From NCBI GenBank assembly GCA_963792075.1, contig CAWBUW010000007.1, positions 930,001 to 994,000 on the forward strand: DNA of 64,000 bases. Direction: 5' to 3'. Every line of letters begins with the position of its first letter. Position 1 is the first letter of the stretch. Under the pieces are notes generated by a model that saw only the letters and a program-made list of their open reading frames with translations, did no database searches and was not told the origin of the DNA. The stretch is from CAWBUW01 sp963792075. Its GTDB lineage: Bacteria > Chloroflexota > Anaerolineae > Anaerolineales > UBA4823. Shown in pieces: positions 1-8,506 of the stretch. The position numbers and the translations under genes are program-made.

Positions 1-749
1 CAACGGCTGTCTTACCCACGGCCAACTCCCCGGCAGGATGGTGGCAGCCCGCCCCCGGCCTGTCCTGGCAGTGGCAGCTCGGCGATGAAGCCGTCGACAC
101 TTCTATCCCCGCACAGGTGTACGACATCGACTTATTCAGCGCCCAGGCGCAGGTCGCCCCGCTCCACGCCCAGGGCGCCAAGGTGATCGCATATCTCTCC
201 GTTGGTTCCTGGGAAGACTGGCGCCCCGATGCAGACCAGTTTCCGCCCGAGCTCTTGGGCAAGGATTACGAAGGTTGGCCCGGCGAGAAATGGCTGGACA
301 TCCGCCGGGTAGACTTGCTCATGCCGCTCATGCGCGCCCGCCTGGACCTGGCTCAATCCAGCGGCTTTGACGCCATCGAGCCGGACAACATCGATATCTA
401 TACCAACGACACCGGTTTCCCGCTGACAGCAGAGGCTCAGCTCGCCTACGCCGGCCTCCTGGCGGAGGAAGCCCATTCCCGCGGCCTGGCAATCGGACTC
501 AAGAATGCCCCGGACCAGGCCGCGGACCTGGTCGGCCAGTTTGACTTCGCCATCACCGAGGACTGCTTCGACCAGGGTTGGTGCGCTGAGATGCTTCCCT
601 TCATCCAGGCCGGCAAAGCGGTTTTTGCCGCGGAATACACCGACACGAATGTCGACTTCCAGGCCGCCTGCACCTGGGGGCAGGCGCATGGCTTCTCCTT
701 CATTCTGAAAGACCGCCAGCTCAATGCCTGGCTCGAGACCTGCCCTTGA
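1..749 (+). CDS. Endo-alpha-1,4-polygalactosaminidase-like glycosidase (GH114), 5'-truncated
   Basis: The reading frame is open from base 3 to the stop at 749, so the start lies outside the window; the in-frame GTG at 117 is internal. The visible part opens with a WWQPAPGLSWQWQL segment and continues with VYDIDLF, a segment around YLSVGSWEDWRPD, and DAIEPDNIDIY. This order is typical of the GH114 / TM1410 TIM-barrel family, which includes enzymes cleaving alpha-1,4-polygalactosamine. The acidic residues in DIDLF and EPDN are the likely active-site region. The N-terminal secretion signal expected for this family would be upstream and cannot be seen. It converges on the large regulator that ends at 781. 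Family assignment is firm; the substrate is inferred from the family only. Confidence 0.85.
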   Translation, partial: TAVLPTANSPAGWWQPAPGLSWQWQLGDEAVDTSIPAQVYDIDLFSAQAQVAPLHAQGAKVIAYLSVGSWEDWRPDADQFPPELLGKDYEGWPGEKWLDIRRVDLLMPLMRARLDLAQSSGFDAIEPDNIDIYTNDTGFPLTAEAQLAYAGLLAEEAHSRGLAIGLKNAPDQAADLVGQFDFAITEDCFDQGWCAEMLPFIQAGKAVFAAEYTDTNVDFQAACTWGQAHGFSFILKDRQLNAWLETCP

Positions 750-780
750 TCTTATATCAGGTACGTATTAATTTTCTTCC

Positions 781-3700
781 TTAGATATTATTTGCCAACG
801 CCAACAGGCGTGCGTTCGCGGGAATATTTTCCAGCAGGGACTTCCGCACAAGCGGGTTCGTCTGGCGTTCGGCGCGCACCAGCAGGAAGTCCCTCCCGGC
901 TGCCAGGATCGACGCGGCGCGTTCATCACCCACAGCCTGCAGCACTTCCCAACAGGCCAGGAACACGTTCGCCGGCTCCAGCACACCATTCAGGCTGCCC
1001 GTCTGCAGGAATTGTAAAACCGCCTCCACATGGCCCAGCGCAGCTTCCGGATCGCCGCTGCGCATCTTCGCCAGCGCCAACCCGGCCAGTGGCTCGACCA
1101 TCAAATTTTCTCGCAGCTCATCTTTCCAGGCCTGCACGCCCTTTTCAAATGCCTGCACTGCCTGCGCCAGCATCTCCCCATCATTTCCCTTTGCCAGCTC
1201 CAGGCAAGCATACCCCAGGTGGTTGAACGCGTAGCCCGGCCCTTCTGTCAGGCCATATTGCTGGCATAATTCTGCCAATTCCTGGCTTATTCTCTGCGCT
1301 TGCTCTGCCTGGCCTTTGCGCAGGTAAAGCAGCCCAAGGTCAGCCATCACACGCGCCCGCGAGAGTGTGTCGGACAGGTCATCAATCTTCTTCAATACGT
1401 ACTCATAACGGCGTTCTGCGACTTCGAGGTCACCCCGCGCCAGCTCCATGTAAGCCAATCCCCAGGCGGCCAGCATGGCGTCAGTGTGCGCCCCAACGGA
1501 CTCGGCCGCCATCAAAGCTGGCGTAATCGTTGCCTGTGATTGCTCGAAATTGTAACTCAGGGTTTCCAACAAGCCCACGTTGATCTGAGCCGTGGTCTTG
1601 CCCATCATATTCCCGTCTTCGCTAGATATAGCCAGCAGGCGGTTGAAATAATCTCTCGCCTGTCCCAGATCGTTCTGGTAGAGTGCTACCAAACCCAGGT
1701 TGTTCAATGTGCTCGCCTCACCCATCTGATTTTTCAATTCTCGGCAGATCTCCAGGGATCGGGTGTACGCCTCTGCCGCATCTTGCAAGTGCCCAGATAA
1801 ATCCAGGTGCACGTTGCCAATCATGCGCAGGCAGTCCGCTTCTGAAGAACGGTCCCCGATCCTTTGCGCCCATTCAAGCGCACGGTTCAGATGGAACAGG
1901 GGTTTTTCCTTCTCGCCGCGGTTCATGCTGGCCACGCCCTTCACCTGCTCACACAAACATAAGATTTCGATCCAACCCATCTCAATTTCGTTACGGATGG
2001 ATGAAAAGGCTTGAGCCTGTCCTTCCGGTTGAGCCTGACTGTTGGCTTGCTCGGCCAACACCCTTTGCTCAACATCATTGCAGATCGTTTCTGCCCGCTC
2101 GTAATGCGCCATGAGATACTCCAGCCGTGCCTGCTGCGCCAACACTTTCACCAAAGTCCGGCGGACCTGTCCGGTTTGCACTTCATGAAATTCCCCGCTC
2201 TCAAGCATGGTCCTGGCACGCGCCAGCGCCCGCAGGCCCTCGTTGAAAAGCCCAAAATAGCTGTAATAGCGCATTAACCCCCGCACCGAGGCTTCAATTT
2301 GCTCCAGGCAGGTGTGCTCCACAGCGTAATTCCACGCTGCGCGCACATTATGGATCTCCCGGCGTACCTCCTTCAAGGCTTGCCGGTCAATCCTCATCCG
2401 CGGGTAAAGTTCCTTCAGGAAGTTGGCATAATAAACGCAGTGCGCCATCTCTGCCTGCCGTTTTTCCCCCGGCAAAGGACGCAGTTTATCCATTCCGTAC
2501 TGCTGCAGCAGCAGGTGCATTTCATAGCGACTTTCATGGATCGCACTCACGTCCCGCCGGGGCAGCCGGCGTAAAAAGGATTGGGCAGCCAGCGCGTACA
2601 GAAAAAATGGCGAAGCGCCTGCCACGGATTGTGCAGCCTGCTGACCAAAGCCGCCCTGAAATACCAACAGCCGCATTAGAACCACCTGCTCGTAGCTCGA
2701 AAGCGAACGCCAGAAAGCATCAAACACCGGCGCCAGGCTTTGCTGGCCTGCCTGCGATGGCCCGTCAAGCTCAATCGCCGGCTGCCCCAGCAAGAAATCC
2801 AGGCTGCGCTCCAGCTCCGCGGCAATTTCGGCGCAATCCAATGTTTCCGTCCAGGCCGCTGCCAGCTCCAACCCCAGCGGAATGCCCTGGACCAGTTGGC
2901 AGATACGTACCACATTTTCCCAATCTACTACTGCCTGGCTTTCCTGGTAATGCGCCAGCCCGGCTGTGTGTAAGAATAACTGCACTGCTTCGAACTGGAC
3001 TGCTTCGATTTCACCGGCAGTCTCAGGCTGCGCCATGGGCGTCAGCTCAAAATCGACCCCTGCTGTTTTGCTCAAGCGCTGGCGCGATGTCACTAACAAG
3101 CGCAGCAATGGCGCTTCTTCCACCATGTCCAGGATCAAGGGGACTGCTTCCAGGAAATGTTCAAAGCTATCTAAAACCAGGAGCATTTCTTTGGCGTGCA
3201 TAAACTCCAACAGCTCCTGGCGTAAATTCTTGACGTTATGCAGCGGGAACTGCAGTGTTTCGGCCAATGCGGTCAGCAAGTATTCCGGGGACGAAAGCGA
3301 AGCTACGGGCAAGAAATAAACCCCATCCCGGAAATCATCCGCGAGTTCCGCAGCAGCCTGTTGCGCCAGCCTGGTTTTCCCCAGGCCGCCGGCTCCCAAA
3401 ATCGTCACCAACCTGTTTTCGCGTACAAGTTGCTTGATCCGCCGCAGCTCTTCCACGCGGCCAATAAAATCGCCGGGAAGTTCAGGCAGGTTTCCGCGCG
3501 GCAGTTTCGTCTGTTGAGGCAGGTGCACCAGGGGTGAAAAAGTAGCTGCCATTTGCCATCCCCGAGGTTCCTGGCGCAGCAGTCCACCCACCGCCAACGC
3601 CTGGATGGTACGCTTCATTTCAGCCGGTCGACCGCCGGTCTCCTGGTGCAGCCAGGTTACAAATTCCTCCGGAGCTTCCCACTGCAGGTAATGTCGCAGC

Positions 3701-4782
3701 CACAAGCGGACGCCCGCAAAAGCAAAAGGCTGCAAGAGAACCAGGATCTGCCGATTAACTTCATTCAGGAAATACAGATTTGCTCCATCTGCATGGTCTG
3801 AGTACACCACAGCTAACTGTGGAATAGCAGAGCCGGCAAAATACAGGTCGTGCAAAAAGTTCACCGTGGCCCGGTCCAGGGACTGCAAGTCATGCACGAC
3901 CAGGACTAATCCGGTCTTTTCCAGGGATTGCAGGCGCTTATTCAATTCAGCCGCGAAGGCGTCCACCCCGACCGATGGGCGCGGCAGGTTTTCTAAACCG
4001 ACAGCATCCACCAACGCGCCATAGATCCGCCGCTGCCTGGCCGGCTTGCCTTCCATGCGCAGAACGGCATAGCCGCGCAGCCGCGCCAGGCTTTCTACCT
4101 CCAGCATAAAACGCGACTGTCCACAGCTTGCCAGGCCTGTAACGCGCAGCACTGCCCGCGCCTGGTGCGGCAGGCCGTCGATAAATTGGTAGAGTTTGTC
4201 CAGCGCCTCGTCTCGCTCGATCAGCCGGATCTGATCATCGAATATGGGCTCGCCTGGCAGCTCCACGTCCTGGTCCACCACCTGGTCGCGCCCCTGGCGC
4301 TTGGCCTGATAAGCTCGCCGGTCCGCCACGGCTTTCAATTCGTGTGAGGTTTGCCCATCTTCAGGATAGCAGGCTATTCCCATGCTCAAGGTCAACTGGA
4401 TGGGCGGATTCCCCTCGAACGGTATGCTGCGGACTTTTTCCACCAGCCGGCGGGCGAATACATCCGCGTTCCCCTTGTCTGTGTTAGGCAGCAGCAGGAT
4501 GAATTCATCTCCGCCCGGGCGGAAGACCAGGTCTCCCCGCCGCGTGGTGGTTTTCAAACGGCGTGCGAATTCGACCAGCACAGCATCTCCGCGCGCATGC
4601 CCAAACCCATCATTGATCGATTTGAAATGGTCCAGGTCAATCATGACCAACGTGAAGGGCGAGCTGGAACGCAGCGCGCGTGCGACCTCTTCATCCAAAC
4701 GTTCGTCCAGCGAATCGCGTGAATACGCGCCAGTCAACGAGTCCGTTAACCGGTTCTTCCGCCTGCTCGACAACTTGTTCAC
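781..4782 (-). CDS. GGDEF diguanylate cyclase fused to STAND ATPase and TPR regulator
   Basis: About 1333 residues. The N-terminus is a complete GGDEF domain with an intact GGDEF signature and an RRGD inhibitory-site motif exactly five residues before it, so c-di-GMP synthesis with product inhibition is expected. Next comes an ATPase-like segment whose P-loop is degenerate (GLASCGQS, no Lys), then a canonical AfsR/LuxR-type STAND module (FIGRVEEL, Walker A GAGGLGKT, Walker B LLVLDSFEH, LLVTSRQRL). The C-terminal half is TPR-like helical repeats. The start chosen is the GTG at 4782, which follows an AGGAAGAGGGGG ribosome site; an upstream ATG at 4812 is possible but has a poorer site. It follows the membrane-protein gene ending at 4819 and is probably co-transcribed with it. 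There is no DNA-binding domain, so the output is c-di-GMP or protein contacts. Confidence 0.85.
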   Translation of the reverse strand: MNKLSSRRKNRLTDSLTGAYSRDSLDERLDEEVARALRSSSPFTLVMIDLDHFKSINDGFGHARGDAVLVEFARRLKTTTRRGDLVFRPGGDEFILLLPNTDKGNADVFARRLVEKVRSIPFEGNPPIQLTLSMGIACYPEDGQTSHELKAVADRRAYQAKRQGRDQVVDQDVELPGEPIFDDQIRLIERDEALDKLYQFIDGLPHQARAVLRVTGLASCGQSRFMLEVESLARLRGYAVLRMEGKPARQRRIYGALVDAVGLENLPRPSVGVDAFAAELNKRLQSLEKTGLVLVVHDLQSLDRATVNFLHDLYFAGSAIPQLAVVYSDHADGANLYFLNEVNRQILVLLQPFAFAGVRLWLRHYLQWEAPEEFVTWLHQETGGRPAEMKRTIQALAVGGLLRQEPRGWQMAATFSPLVHLPQQTKLPRGNLPELPGDFIGRVEELRRIKQLVRENRLVTILGAGGLGKTRLAQQAAAELADDFRDGVYFLPVASLSSPEYLLTALAETLQFPLHNVKNLRQELLEFMHAKEMLLVLDSFEHFLEAVPLILDMVEEAPLLRLLVTSRQRLSKTAGVDFELTPMAQPETAGEIEAVQFEAVQLFLHTAGLAHYQESQAVVDWENVVRICQLVQGIPLGLELAAAWTETLDCAEIAAELERSLDFLLGQPAIELDGPSQAGQQSLAPVFDAFWRSLSSYEQVVLMRLLVFQGGFGQQAAQSVAGASPFFLYALAAQSFLRRLPRRDVSAIHESRYEMHLLLQQYGMDKLRPLPGEKRQAEMAHCVYYANFLKELYPRMRIDRQALKEVRREIHNVRAAWNYAVEHTCLEQIEASVRGLMRYYSYFGLFNEGLRALARARTMLESGEFHEVQTGQVRRTLVKVLAQQARLEYLMAHYERAETICNDVEQRVLAEQANSQAQPEGQAQAFSSIRNEIEMGWIEILCLCEQVKGVASMNRGEKEKPLFHLNRALEWAQRIGDRSSEADCLRMIGNVHLDLSGHLQDAAEAYTRSLEICRELKNQMGEASTLNNLGLVALYQNDLGQARDYFNRLLAISSEDGNMMGKTTAQINVGLLETLSYNFEQSQATITPALMAAESVGAHTDAMLAAWGLAYMELARGDLEVAERRYEYVLKKIDDLSDTLSRARVMADLGLLYLRKGQAEQAQRISQELAELCQQYGLTEGPGYAFNHLGYACLELAKGNDGEMLAQAVQAFEKGVQAWKDELRENLMVEPLAGLALAKMRSGDPEAALGHVEAVLQFLQTGSLNGVLEPANVFLACWEVLQAVGDERAASILAAGRDFLLVRAERQTNPLVRKSLLENIPANARLLALANNI

Positions 4783-4818
4783 GCTACCCCCTCTTCCTCT
4801 GCTCGCTATCATTTCACC

Positions 4819-5658
4819 CTATAATTCTAACACACAGAAGCTGCGTAAGCGCTGCCCAGCTTCGGTAAACAACACTAAAGGAAACGCAGACAGGCGAAAC
4901 ACCTGTTCTGCCTCTTTGTCCATTAAAAGGTTGATCGCATACTGAGCGCCATCCGCCATCACCAATGCAATTCTCCCGTAGTCGGCATCCTCTTTGACTG
5001 CGGCTACGTCTGCCAGCCGGTATTCCCCCCAGTGCTCGCCCGAAACCTGGCCCTTGATCAAGTCGTAAAACCCGTCCAGGATATAAAGTGACTGCCCACG
5101 CCGTTCCAGCACCAGCACATCCAGGCGCGCGCAGCGTATCAGCCCATCCTTGCCTATGGCCAGTTTTTCCGGCACAGGCTTCAAGTTTTTCCGCGCTTTC
5201 CGATCCATCAGGTGGAAGGGCCCCAAGTCCTCCGGCCTCGGCGACCAAAGGATCAGCAGTGCGTCCGTTTCTGATCGAGCCGGCAAACCCAGCCGGCTTT
5301 CCAGCTCAGCGGGCAGCACCGCCAGCCGCTGCTCCAACAAGGCGTCCGCCTCCGCATCCTCCTTGACTTGCTCTTGCCTGAATTTCCACAAGCCGGCCCC
5401 GCCGATCCCGATCAAGAGCAAAGGCAGCGGTCCCAGGCACAGGAAAATCCCAAAACGCATATAGCCTTCCAAGCAATTCTTGGGTAATCCCAGTTCATCC
5501 GCAAAAACCGCATGCATCCGAGAGCGAAAATTGTCGCGAAAATTTCCACCTGGCGCAGCCTGGAAAGTCATCAATCCCAGGCATAAACCCAGCACGATCA
5601 GGAGCATCGTCCACATCGGAAAATAACCAAAATAAGCGCGGAGCTTGTTCTGTTCCAT
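4819..5658 (-). CDS. Two-helix membrane protein of unknown function
   Basis: 279 residues. Residues about 15-35 (MWTMLLIVLGLCLGLMTF) and about 70-92 (GIFLCLGPLPLLLIGIGGAG) are clear membrane helices, separated by a short loop with one Cys. They are followed by a roughly 185-residue soluble domain rich in beta-type segments (LDVLVLERRGQSLYILDGFYDLIKG). I do not recognise the family. The stop lies only some 35 bases before the GTG of the GGDEF-STAND gene, so the pair is likely an operon in which this protein could act as membrane partner or sensor; that role is inference from position only. A strong bidirectional hairpin lies upstream at 5690-5736. Confidence 0.75.
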   Translation of the reverse strand: MEQNKLRAYFGYFPMWTMLLIVLGLCLGLMTFQAAPGGNFRDNFRSRMHAVFADELGLPKNCLEGYMRFGIFLCLGPLPLLLIGIGGAGLWKFRQEQVKEDAEADALLEQRLAVLPAELESRLGLPARSETDALLILWSPRPEDLGPFHLMDRKARKNLKPVPEKLAIGKDGLIRCARLDVLVLERRGQSLYILDGFYDLIKGQVSGEHWGEYRLADVAAVKEDADYGRIALVMADGAQYAINLLMDKEAEQVFRLSAFPLVLFTEAGQRLRSFCVLEL

Positions 5659-5689
5659 GCATTAAGTATATCAGCGTTTGATTGTTTGC

Positions 5690-5736
5690 AAAAAACAAGG
5701 TTTCGGGACGCTTTGCGTCCCGAAACCTTGTTTTTT
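5690..5736. terminator. Bidirectional hairpin terminator, 22-bp stem
   Basis: Perfect inverted repeat: arm CAAGGTTTCGGGACGC (5696-5711), loop TTT, matching arm to 5730, extended by A6 on the left and T6 on the right. It lies 10 bp downstream of the lipoprotein stop (5747, minus strand), so it most simply ends that transcript. The symmetric A/T tails make it work either way. Confidence 0.8.
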
Positions 5737-5746
5737 ATTATTCGTT

Positions 5747-7357
5747 TTATTTCGAAAGGTCCCACCATTGGATCTCATCTACTCGCACTTCGAACATCCC
5801 AGTCTGGGCCGGTCCGATGTGCACGCCAGTGATCCCTTCCTCAAATGCGCTGTCCGTGTACGTGCCTAATAATTTTCCGTTTGCGTACAGCTTGATCTGG
5901 TTGCCTTTCATCCACACTCCCATGCGGTTGGTGGCGTTTGTACCCTTCACGATCAAATCACTTGACTTCCACTCCTGCACTGCGATGTACTTGTCGTTGT
6001 CCATATAATACAGCCGGAACTTCCCCCCGCAGGTGAATGAGATCACGTACCCGTACTCTGGTTTGGGTGCGCGCACCAGCAAGCCATAGCGGTCCTTATC
6101 ACTGCACGTGTCGCCCACTTTGAAGACCGCTTCCATGTAGAAATCTTTCAATTTTATCGGCGCAGTCACCCAGGCATCGTTCAGTTCGGGCTTTTTCCCC
6201 ACCATCACCATCTCTCCGTCGGTTACAGAGAAACTGTATTTATCATCTTCGTACTGGTACCACGCCGAGCCATCCTTGAAGGTCTCCACACCATCCGGGT
6301 TGCGCCCCATCTCGGTCAGACCCATGCTTTCCCCGCCGCTGCTGCTTCCCGCTGTCTCACCGCAGTGGAGCTGCACGCTGTACGCCTGCGTCTCCGGGAA
6401 GCGCATGTCGGGCGAGGCGCCAAGTTGGTAATTCGCCAGGCAGGGATCCCCAGGCTTGACCAGGGACACATTCGCGCTGCCTTTGTGAGCCACCTGCACC
6501 AACGCCAGGCCGCTTTGTCCCCACGCACCATAAAAACTGACGTCGCTCGCCAGCATCGAGCGCGCATAAACCGTATACACTCCCGGAAGAACAGACAAGG
6601 TGAAGGTTGTGCCGGGCGCTGCCGCGGCGACATCCTGCACTGCGACGTAAGGGACCATCCCCTCGCTGATGGCATAGATGGCAGCCGGGGGTGGGCTTTG
6701 CACCGATGGATCAAAGCTGACCAGCAAAGTCCCGGTGGCGCATCCGCTGATCTGCGCATGTCCATCACCGATGCCAAGCTGTTCAGCGACCTGCTGCGTG
6801 CTTGCCTGGCAAGGCGCCGCAGGACGGCTTAAGATCACCGGCGAGACAGGTTGTCCCGCGCCCACCTCCACGAGCTGGGCGCTGCCATCCGCAGCCCACA
6901 GCCCCAACAGATCAACCCCTTCCAGGGGAGAGTACACGGCCGCAAAACGATAGATGCCCGGCGCCAGCGCCATCTCAAACTGCGTGACGCTCGAAGGTCC
7001 TGTGATCTCTTGCTGCTGTACGATCTCACCCGCCTCGTTCAGGGCATAGATCTTAAGCAAGCTTTCCTGCTGCAAAATCTGGGACTGCAGCTCCGGCGCG
7101 ATCTGGAAGGCCACCGTCTGCGGCGCGCTGGCTAAAGTAACCTCAACCGTCGCGATGGCCGGCGGCGCCACAGGGGTTGCCGACAACGCCGCCTGCGTGG
7201 AAGCCACGCCCGTGGCAGCTACGATAGTAGCTACCTGCGCTTGCGGGTCCAACGCCTGAGTTGGCGTTCCACCTGGCACTGTACACGCTGCCAGCATCAG
7301 CGCTATTCCGATCAGCATCCCCAGGATGACGGTTTTCGACCTATAACTCATGCTCAT
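5747..7357 (-). CDS. Lipoprotein with C-terminal concanavalin-like beta-sandwich domain
   Basis: 536 residues. The N-terminus is a lipoprotein signal peptide (hydrophobic GMLIGIALML followed by lipobox LAAC), so the mature protein is anchored on the outer face of the membrane. The middle (about 100-330) holds two beta-rich segments of the form GIYRFAAVY / GVYTVYARSM. The last 180 residues (from NPDGVETFKDGSAWYQYEDD) resemble LamG/DUF1080-type glucanase-fold domains, with GLLVRAPKPEYGYVISF and YANGKLLGTYTD; these bind or cleave glycans in many proteins. I cannot name the ligand. The start is supported by GGAGG eight bases upstream. The gene stands alone between two hairpins. Confidence 0.8.
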   Translation of the reverse strand: MSMSYRSKTVILGMLIGIALMLAACTVPGGTPTQALDPQAQVATIVAATGVASTQAALSATPVAPPAIATVEVTLASAPQTVAFQIAPELQSQILQQESLLKIYALNEAGEIVQQQEITGPSSVTQFEMALAPGIYRFAAVYSPLEGVDLLGLWAADGSAQLVEVGAGQPVSPVILSRPAAPCQASTQQVAEQLGIGDGHAQISGCATGTLLVSFDPSVQSPPPAAIYAISEGMVPYVAVQDVAAAAPGTTFTLSVLPGVYTVYARSMLASDVSFYGAWGQSGLALVQVAHKGSANVSLVKPGDPCLANYQLGASPDMRFPETQAYSVQLHCGETAGSSSGGESMGLTEMGRNPDGVETFKDGSAWYQYEDDKYSFSVTDGEMVMVGKKPELNDAWVTAPIKLKDFYMEAVFKVGDTCSDKDRYGLLVRAPKPEYGYVISFTCGGKFRLYYMDNDKYIAVQEWKSSDLIVKGTNATNRMGVWMKGNQIKLYANGKLLGTYTDSAFEEGITGVHIGPAQTGMFEVRVDEIQWWDLSK

Positions 7358-7426
7358 CTTGCTATCCTCCGCATAAAACGACTGTTAATATCCAGTATAA
7401 CAGACGTTTCCCTTTGAAGGAATGTT

Positions 7427-7602
7427 CCCTGATTAGATCAGCACGCCTTTCTTAAAGTCGGGGTTTGGGGTATAAGTGGGAAGCTTTGCTTCCCACTTAT
7501 ACCCCAATTCCTCTTTTCCCCCGCCAGCGGGGCGGGGGCAGGGGGTGGGGATGGCTTCGCCTGCAGGGGTTTCTGACTTAAGAAAACCCTGATTAGATCA
7601 GC
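7427..7602. repeat. 16-bp direct repeats bracketing an intergenic element
   Basis: CCCTGATTAGATCAGC occurs at 7427-7442 and again at 7587-7602; the second copy includes the last codons and stop of the gene ending at 7593. Between them lie the 7465-7507 palindrome and a GC-rich block around 7516-7550. Nothing protein-coding is seen in 7358-7592. The arrangement looks like an element flanked by a duplication of the neighbouring gene's 3' end. Confidence 0.6.
7465..7507. terminator. Palindrome, 20-bp stem, TTT loop
   Basis: Arm TTGGGGTATAAGTGGGAAGC (7465-7484), loop TTT, exact reverse complement to 7507. It lies about 85 bp past the stop of the gene at 7593 (minus strand) and could terminate it, but there is no T-run. 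It belongs to the intergenic palindrome family and is the central module of an element also found near 20964 and 56781. Confidence 0.6.
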
Positions 7603-8387
7603 CGTCCCATCAGCCAGAAATGCCCCGATACGTACCCGCCAGGAGTCAGCGTGCCGCGTACGGTGCGCGGGTTCGCCACCACATCCAATGTAGCGCCATA
7701 AGCTTCAACAGCCGCCCAGGCAAACTCCTGCCCGCCGATTCCGTTGCGCCGTGTGCCGGTATCCAGTATTTTTCCCGCAAAAGTCACCCAGGATTGCAGC
7801 GTATTCGCCGGGAAGAAGGACTGTGGTGAGATATTCAGGCTGCGCCGCAGATCGTAATCTGCTTCATCCACATACACCGACAACCCCTTGGCAAAAGCAG
7901 CGTACTGCACCGGGCGCAGCGCCGGCAGGGGCAGGTCTTCGTGCCGCGCATAATCTGGCACGGTAAACGCGGTGGGGAAATCGCCCACATACGGATCTTC
8001 CGTATCCTTGGGGTCAGATACCGTGGCCTGCGACCAACCGTAGAACCCACCTTCCAGCGGATCATCCACATTTTCTTCCAACCGGTCCACCAACCCGAAT
8101 GGCGTACGGGTCTCTCCGCGGAAGAACACGTCCACCCCACTCACCTGGCCCATCAGCCGGGTGCGCGCCCAGAACTCCGCGCCCGAGGCATCTGCCAGCC
8201 GGTAATACACACCATTATGGCAGGCTAACGCCTCCCCCTCCGTCAACGCCTTCTGGATCCACTGCTTCAAGATCGTGTCATTATAGCCAAAGCCCAACGC
8301 CAGGAAGGCGTATTCCCGGTAATTGCCTTGTTTGCGCGGGTACAGGCTGGCAATGATTTTCCGAAGATCGAGGTTTTCGGGTTCCAT
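7593..8387 (-). CDS. Conserved-looking protein of unknown function
   Basis: 264 residues, soluble, with no signal peptide or membrane helix. It begins MEPENLDLRKIIASLYPRK and has helical N-terminal segments (NDTILKQWIQKALTEGEALA), then acidic and aromatic stretches (GGFYGWSQATVSDPKDTEDP), and ends GGYVSGHFWLMGRLI. I do not recognise a family. The ATG lies only about 5 bases past the predicted transcription start of a promoter at 8399-8427, so the message would be nearly leaderless. It diverges from the STAND/CHAT operon across the palindrome at 8413-8453 and may share regulation with it. Confidence 0.7.
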   Translation of the reverse strand: MEPENLDLRKIIASLYPRKQGNYREYAFLALGFGYNDTILKQWIQKALTEGEALACHNGVYYRLADASGAEFWARTRLMGQVSGVDVFFRGETRTPFGLVDRLEENVDDPLEGGFYGWSQATVSDPKDTEDPYVGDFPTAFTVPDYARHEDLPLPALRPVQYAAFAKGLSVYVDEADYDLRRSLNISPQSFFPANTLQSWVTFAGKILDTGTRRNGIGGQEFAWAAVEAYGATLDVVANPRTVRGTLTPGGYVSGHFWLMGRLI

Positions 8388-8398
8388 AGAATAAGTAT

Positions 8399-8427
8399 AG
8401 CATATCTAATTTCGGGATATCAGGCAA
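8399..8427 (-). promoter_or_regulatory. Promoter with -35 inside palindrome arm (for gene ending 7593)
   Basis: Minus strand: TTGCCT (8427-8422), 17-base spacer, TATGCT (8404-8399). The -35 box lies in the left arm of the 8413-8453 palindrome. Each hexamer matches consensus at 4 of 6 positions. Confidence 0.4.
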
Positions 8428-8453
8428 CTGCTTCGCAGTTGCCTGATATCCCG
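8413..8453. repeat. Palindrome between divergent genes, 19-bp stem
   Basis: Arm CGGGATATCAGGCAACTGC (8413-8431), loop TTC, perfect complementary arm to 8453. Because the genes on either side point away, it cannot be an ordinary terminator for either. It carries a TTGCCT on each strand that fits as the -35 box of both divergent promoters, so it could be a shared operator. Confidence 0.7.
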
Positions 8454-8468
8454 GCCTCGAATTATGAT
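8439..8468 (+). promoter_or_regulatory. Promoter with -35 inside palindrome arm (for STAND/CHAT operon)
   Basis: TTGCCT (8439-8444), 18-base spacer, TATGAT (8463-8468, 5 of 6 to consensus). The -35 lies in the right arm of the palindrome, mirroring the minus-strand promoter. It would give a leader of about 30 bases before the ATG at 8507. Confidence 0.4.
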
Positions 8469-8506
8469 ATAAATGATAAGGGTATTCTTTATTTCTTGGA
8501 TCAAAG

